DNA of 49,852 nt from a virus: IMG/VR virus record IMGVR_UViG_3300046375_000022, positions 1 through 49,852 of that record; one strand, 5' to 3'. Positions 47,032 to 49,852 of this stretch are shown here, piece by piece. Each line of letters starts with the position of its first letter. The stretch's first letter is position 1. The notes beneath the pieces were generated by a model. That model was not told where the DNA came from and made no database searches. It worked only from the letters and a program-made list of their open reading frames with translations. A program made the translations under genes and the position numbers.

Positions 47032-49410
47032 ATGAGTTGGGAATCGATTTTATTAGAAACGATTGAGGTTGAAGAGGACGGTGGCGTCGAGATTCCTGAG
47101 ACCCGGGTCCGGGACTGTTTCAGCGCCCGGCAGATCTGTCTCAAGATGCTGGATAACGACCGGCTTCGCGCACGTGAACGCGCCAAGGTGCAGGGAATGC
47201 TCGACGGAAACGCGCCCTACGACCCGGTTAAATTGCGCGCAATGGGCCAGGGCTGGCGAACTAACCTGAACTTCATGGAGGGTTATTCGAATGTTCAATC
47301 GATCAAGACCCCCTACTTCGCCCTGATCGGGAGCGTCCCCAATTACGCGGAAATCCGCACCAAGGAAGGCGGCGCGAACAAAAAGCTCTTCGGTGAAATC
47401 ATCACCCAACAATTCACCAAGATGATCAAACGCTGGCCGGATTTTTCCTTCCAGATGCAGAAAGCCCAGCAAGAAGTGGTGAAATTCGGGATCGGGCCAG
47501 TCTTTCATTCGGACAAGTACGATTGGCGCTTTGAGGCACTCCGGCATCGCGATCTGCTTGTGCCGGAGCACTCCGCGGCGACGCTCGTAAAGTGGCCCTA
47601 TTTTGCGATCCGGACCGAGATGCAGGCGATGGATCTGTGGACAAAGGTTCGTCCGCAGGCCGAGGAATATTCTGAGAAAATCGGCTGGGATATCGAGCAG
47701 ACCAGGCGAGCGGTCATGCTTTGTTCAAAGGACCTCTTCAGCGGGCGTCTTACCTGGGACGGGCGCAACTGGGAACAGTGGCAGGAAGCGTTCAAAAACA
47801 ACGATATTTACATGAGCCTGGTAGCTAGCGAATCGCTCATGGTCTATCACCTTTTCATCCGCGAATACTCGGAAAGGATCAGCCACTACATTCTGGCCGA
47901 GAATGCGCTCTTGCCTGACTTCCTTTTCAAGCGAGTCGACCGCTATAAGTCCATCTCAGAAATTTTGACCATTTTCCGCAACGACGTGGGAAACGGCGAT
48001 TACCATTCAATCCGCGGCATCGGCCGCCTCCAGTACCAGCACATTGAGTGCACCAACCGGCTCAAAAACCACCTTTTCGACATGGGCATTGCCGGCACCG
48101 CGATCAACCTGAAAGCGAGCACGAGCAAAGCGCGCGACGAGCTGCAAATCATGCAGATGGGGCCGATCAACATCCTGCCGCCCGATGTCGAGCTGGTCCA
48201 GAATCGCGTTGTGGGTTTCTTGACTGACGCGATGAACTTGGATCGGGAACTCAGCGCGCATCTCTCCGCTAACCTGGGAACTATCCGCCGGCCCGGGGTC
48301 GGCTATCAGGGACAGACCAGGCCCACGGGCGTCCAAGTCCAGCAGGACGTCATCAACACGACCCAGATCACCGAGGGCCAGATGATCCTGCACTTCATGG
48401 ACCTCGACCTGCTTTACGAACAGATGTACTTGCGTGCTAGCGATCCGAACACCCCGGATGACGAAGCTAAGCTTTTCCAGAAGGCTTGCCTGGATAAGGA
48501 CGTCCCCTTGATCGCTCTGCGCAATTACGATTGGGTCCGGGCGACCAGGACGGCTGGCTACGGCAGTCCTCAAATGCGCCAGGTGCGTTCGCAGCAGATG
48601 ATGCCCTACATCGGGATGCTGCCCGAAAGCGGCCGCTACAACTGGATCCGGGATGAGGTAATCGCGATCGCCGGGCCAGACAACATCGAGCGTTATTTCC
48701 CTGAGCAGGCCTTCCCGACCCATGACCAATGGGAAGCCAACATGGAGAACGGGGTGATGCACGCCGGCCAGCATGTGATGATGGCAGACGGTCAGAATCA
48801 CGCCGTACACGCTGACGTCCATATCACTTCGCTCGAGCAGATGATTACGATGGCCAACTCGATGTACCAGAACGTACCGCCGGCGACCGGCCTGGCCGCG
48901 ATGATCAAGGTTCAGCAATACACTGAGATTTGCGTGCCTCACACCCAGGCGCACCTGCAGCTGCTCGCTAACGACAAGATGCATCAGAACGCTTTCCAGG
49001 CCCTTAGAGCGCGCCTGGGAACGCTGAACAACTCGATTAAACAGATCGATGCGATCGTTGAACAGGGCCAGGAACAGCAGTCGGCACTCCAGAGTGCGCA
49101 GCAGACCGCCCAGACCAAGGATCAAATCAAGCTCCAACAGGCGCAGAGCGAAATCTCGATCGAGCGTGCGCTAGCGGCTAGCAAAATCCAGAACCAGCAC
49201 TTGAAGACGATGTCCCAGATTCAGACATCTCAGGCCAAGGCGGCCGCTCACATTACCAGCCCGCGCCAGGCGATGCAGCAGGAGGTCGCCCAGGCCAACG
49301 TTTTAACCAGCCCGATCCAACCGCCAGGGGGCGCAGCACTTAACGGTGGCGCCGGCGGCTACGGCGGCACCAGTCCGTTAGCAGGCGCCGAAGAATTACC
49401 TTTCGAATGA
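47032..49410 (+). CDS. Portal protein
   Basis: 792 residues, size and place of a podoviral portal (P22-type about 725). N-terminal helices and a YSNVQSIKTPYFALIGS segment; central region with IRREYSERISHY-like stem/wing helices; C-terminal Gln-rich coiled coil (about 690-760), typical of the barrel, and a Gly-rich tail. The dodecameric ring joins head and tail and contacts terminase. ATGA overlap with the next gene. Confidence 0.8.
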   Translation: MSWESILLETIEVEEDGGVEIPETRVRDCFSARQICLKMLDNDRLRARERAKVQGMLDGNAPYDPVKLRAMGQGWRTNLNFMEGYSNVQSIKTPYFALIGSVPNYAEIRTKEGGANKKLFGEIITQQFTKMIKRWPDFSFQMQKAQQEVVKFGIGPVFHSDKYDWRFEALRHRDLLVPEHSAATLVKWPYFAIRTEMQAMDLWTKVRPQAEEYSEKIGWDIEQTRRAVMLCSKDLFSGRLTWDGRNWEQWQEAFKNNDIYMSLVASESLMVYHLFIREYSERISHYILAENALLPDFLFKRVDRYKSISEILTIFRNDVGNGDYHSIRGIGRLQYQHIECTNRLKNHLFDMGIAGTAINLKASTSKARDELQIMQMGPINILPPDVELVQNRVVGFLTDAMNLDRELSAHLSANLGTIRRPGVGYQGQTRPTGVQVQQDVINTTQITEGQMILHFMDLDLLYEQMYLRASDPNTPDDEAKLFQKACLDKDVPLIALRNYDWVRATRTAGYGSPQMRQVRSQQMMPYIGMLPESGRYNWIRDEVIAIAGPDNIERYFPEQAFPTHDQWEANMENGVMHAGQHVMMADGQNHAVHADVHITSLEQMITMANSMYQNVPPATGLAAMIKVQQYTEICVPHTQAHLQLLANDKMHQNAFQALRARLGTLNNSIKQIDAIVEQGQEQQSALQSAQQTAQTKDQIKLQQAQSEISIERALAASKIQNQHLKTMSQIQTSQAKAAAHITSPRQAMQQEVAQANVLTSPIQPPGGAALNGGAGGYGGTSPLAGAEELPFE

Positions 49411-49748
49411 TAAGTTACGATCAATTCCGTCAAACCGAGGCCCTCTGGACCGAGTTCGCCCAGTGGCTCCGGAGCGACATCGGCATCATCGTCATGCGCG
49501 TGATGCGCGATAAGTACCGGGCTCTGGACGTTCCGTCCCATTCCGAGGCTCTTGTCAGCGCCAGAGTATTATCACAATTTCACGGTGCGCACGCTGCTCT
49601 GGACGATCTTGAGGCGCTTGGCACCCCCGCCGTAAGCCATCAGATGCCGGAATCCGAGTTTGAGGCGCCCTTATCGGATCACGCAAGTATGCCTAGCCCG
49701 GAAGAACTCCAAACAGCTCTGAACGAAAGGCATCACAATGTTGGATGA
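49407..49748 (+). CDS. Small protein between portal and scaffold
   Basis: 113 residues. Residues 1-65 helical (ALWTEFAQWLRSDIGIIVMRVM), the rest acidic/Pro-rich. Similar small proteins sit between portal and scaffold in many podoviruses; role unknown. Overlaps the next start by 11 bases. Confidence 0.55.
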   Translation: MISYDQFRQTEALWTEFAQWLRSDIGIIVMRVMRDKYRALDVPSHSEALVSARVLSQFHGAHAALDDLEALGTPAVSHQMPESEFEAPLSDHASMPSPEELQTALNERHHNVG

Positions 49749-49852
49749 ACTAGGAATCTACACCGGTCGAAATCCAGGCGGCCAGACAGCCGAGAGCACG
49801 GTTTCGACCTCACCCGATCCGAACGCGCCGGCGCCCTCTTCAACGCCTCACA
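49738..49852 (+). CDS. Scaffold-type gene, 5' end (cut by window)
   Basis: ATG 49738 gives MLDELGIYTGRNPGGQTAES and a Pro/Ser-rich start, 38 codons plus one base before the window ends. The position is where a scaffold gene is expected and corresponds to the gene that opens the left end. The left frame is offset, so at least two bases (mod 3) are missing between the ends. Confidence 0.55.
   Translation, partial: MLDELGIYTGRNPGGQTAESTVSTSPDPNAPAPSSTPH

Larger units (their letters stand above)
402..49182. repeat. Dispersed palindrome GCTAGC (YGCTAGCR), about 80 copies
   Basis: Counted by eye: about 80 copies, first at 402 and last at 49177. About 59 extend to the self-complementary octamer YGCTAGCR, a quarter would be expected by chance. 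Other CTAG contexts are only about 45. At 56% GC (my estimate) about 15 copies would be expected. Copies lie in coding and intergenic DNA and are thin in 26.1-29.4, 31.3-33.6 and 36.1-38.5 kb. Confidence 0.85.

Noticed and set aside
48007-49137. Long minus-strand open frame (376 codons) opposite the portal gene
   Set aside because: It lies fully antisense to a well-supported gene, is rich in His/Leu/Val/Arg as mirror frames of GC-rich genes are, and has no start signal.
1-49852. HIP1-like GCGATCGC enrichment
   Set aside because: Several copies are present (for example near 8, 769, 32737, 34313, 46260) but not clearly above what GC-rich codon use gives.
1-49852. CRISPR arrays, insertion sequences, rRNA, phage DNA polymerase
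   Set aside because: No regularly spaced repeats, transposase or rRNA were seen; no polymerase motifs found in any frame I read.

Overview
The window is almost the whole genome of a temperate, podovirus-like tailed phage (Caudoviricetes). The evidence is a complete packaging and virion cluster (terminase large subunit, portal, scaffold, major capsid, fibres, nozzle-like protein, giant internal proteins), a holin/endolysin pair, a DnaB-type replication module and a tyrosine integrase with a tRNA-derived attachment site. There is no sheath or tape-measure gene. One 752-residue virion protein with peptidoglycan-hydrolase-like domains and one 2100-residue protein take the place of the T7-type ejection proteins. 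The host cannot be named from the sequence. The GC-rich composition, the collagen fibres and the small conserved accessory genes suggest a soil or freshwater bacterium. The phage attaches at a tRNA-Leu(TAG) gene.

Layout. 1-20.9 kb (rightward): scaffold 3' part, cytosine-methyltransferase-like gene, major capsid, three consecutive collagen fibres, nozzle/collar proteins, a sulfotransferase-like gene and three internal proteins. 20.9-25.1 kb (leftward): small membrane proteins, short unknown genes, and a MoxR-type AAA+ ATPase with its partner. 25.1-26.3 kb: a divergent control region, one small gene, and 645 bases without a convincing gene that are rich in palindromes. 26.3-32.2 kb (rightward): a dense train of about 19 small genes, often overlapping as ATGA, several of them Cys-rich. 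32.2-34.4 kb: attP, integrase promoter, integrase, a convergent ribbon-helix-helix gene and an excisionase-like gene. 34.4-38.4 kb: recombination cassette (annealing-protein-like, PD-(D/E)XK exonuclease, VRR-NUC nuclease, two conserved genes) flanked by GGCAAGG-type tracts. 38.6 kb: tRNA with anticodon CAT. 38.8-41.0 kb: replication initiator/loader-like gene and DnaB. 41-44.6 kb: small structural and unknown genes, holin, GH25 endolysin, glycosyltransferase-like gene. 44.6-49.85 kb: terminase, Cys-rich protein, portal, start of the scaffold gene.

The right end breaks inside the 5' part of a gene in the position where the left end opens inside a scaffold. The window is therefore probably a circularly permuted unit cut in the scaffold gene, with a short piece missing, because the two ends do not join in frame.

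The most unusual global signal is the palindrome GCTAGC. I counted it by eye about 80 times, usually as YGCTAGCR, in genes and between them and on both arms of the genome. It accounts for roughly two thirds of all CTAG tetramers. It also supplies overlapping stop codons to two convergent gene pairs. A second dispersed signal, an AT-rich GTAAA-N3-TARTAAA element, sits before several transcription units.
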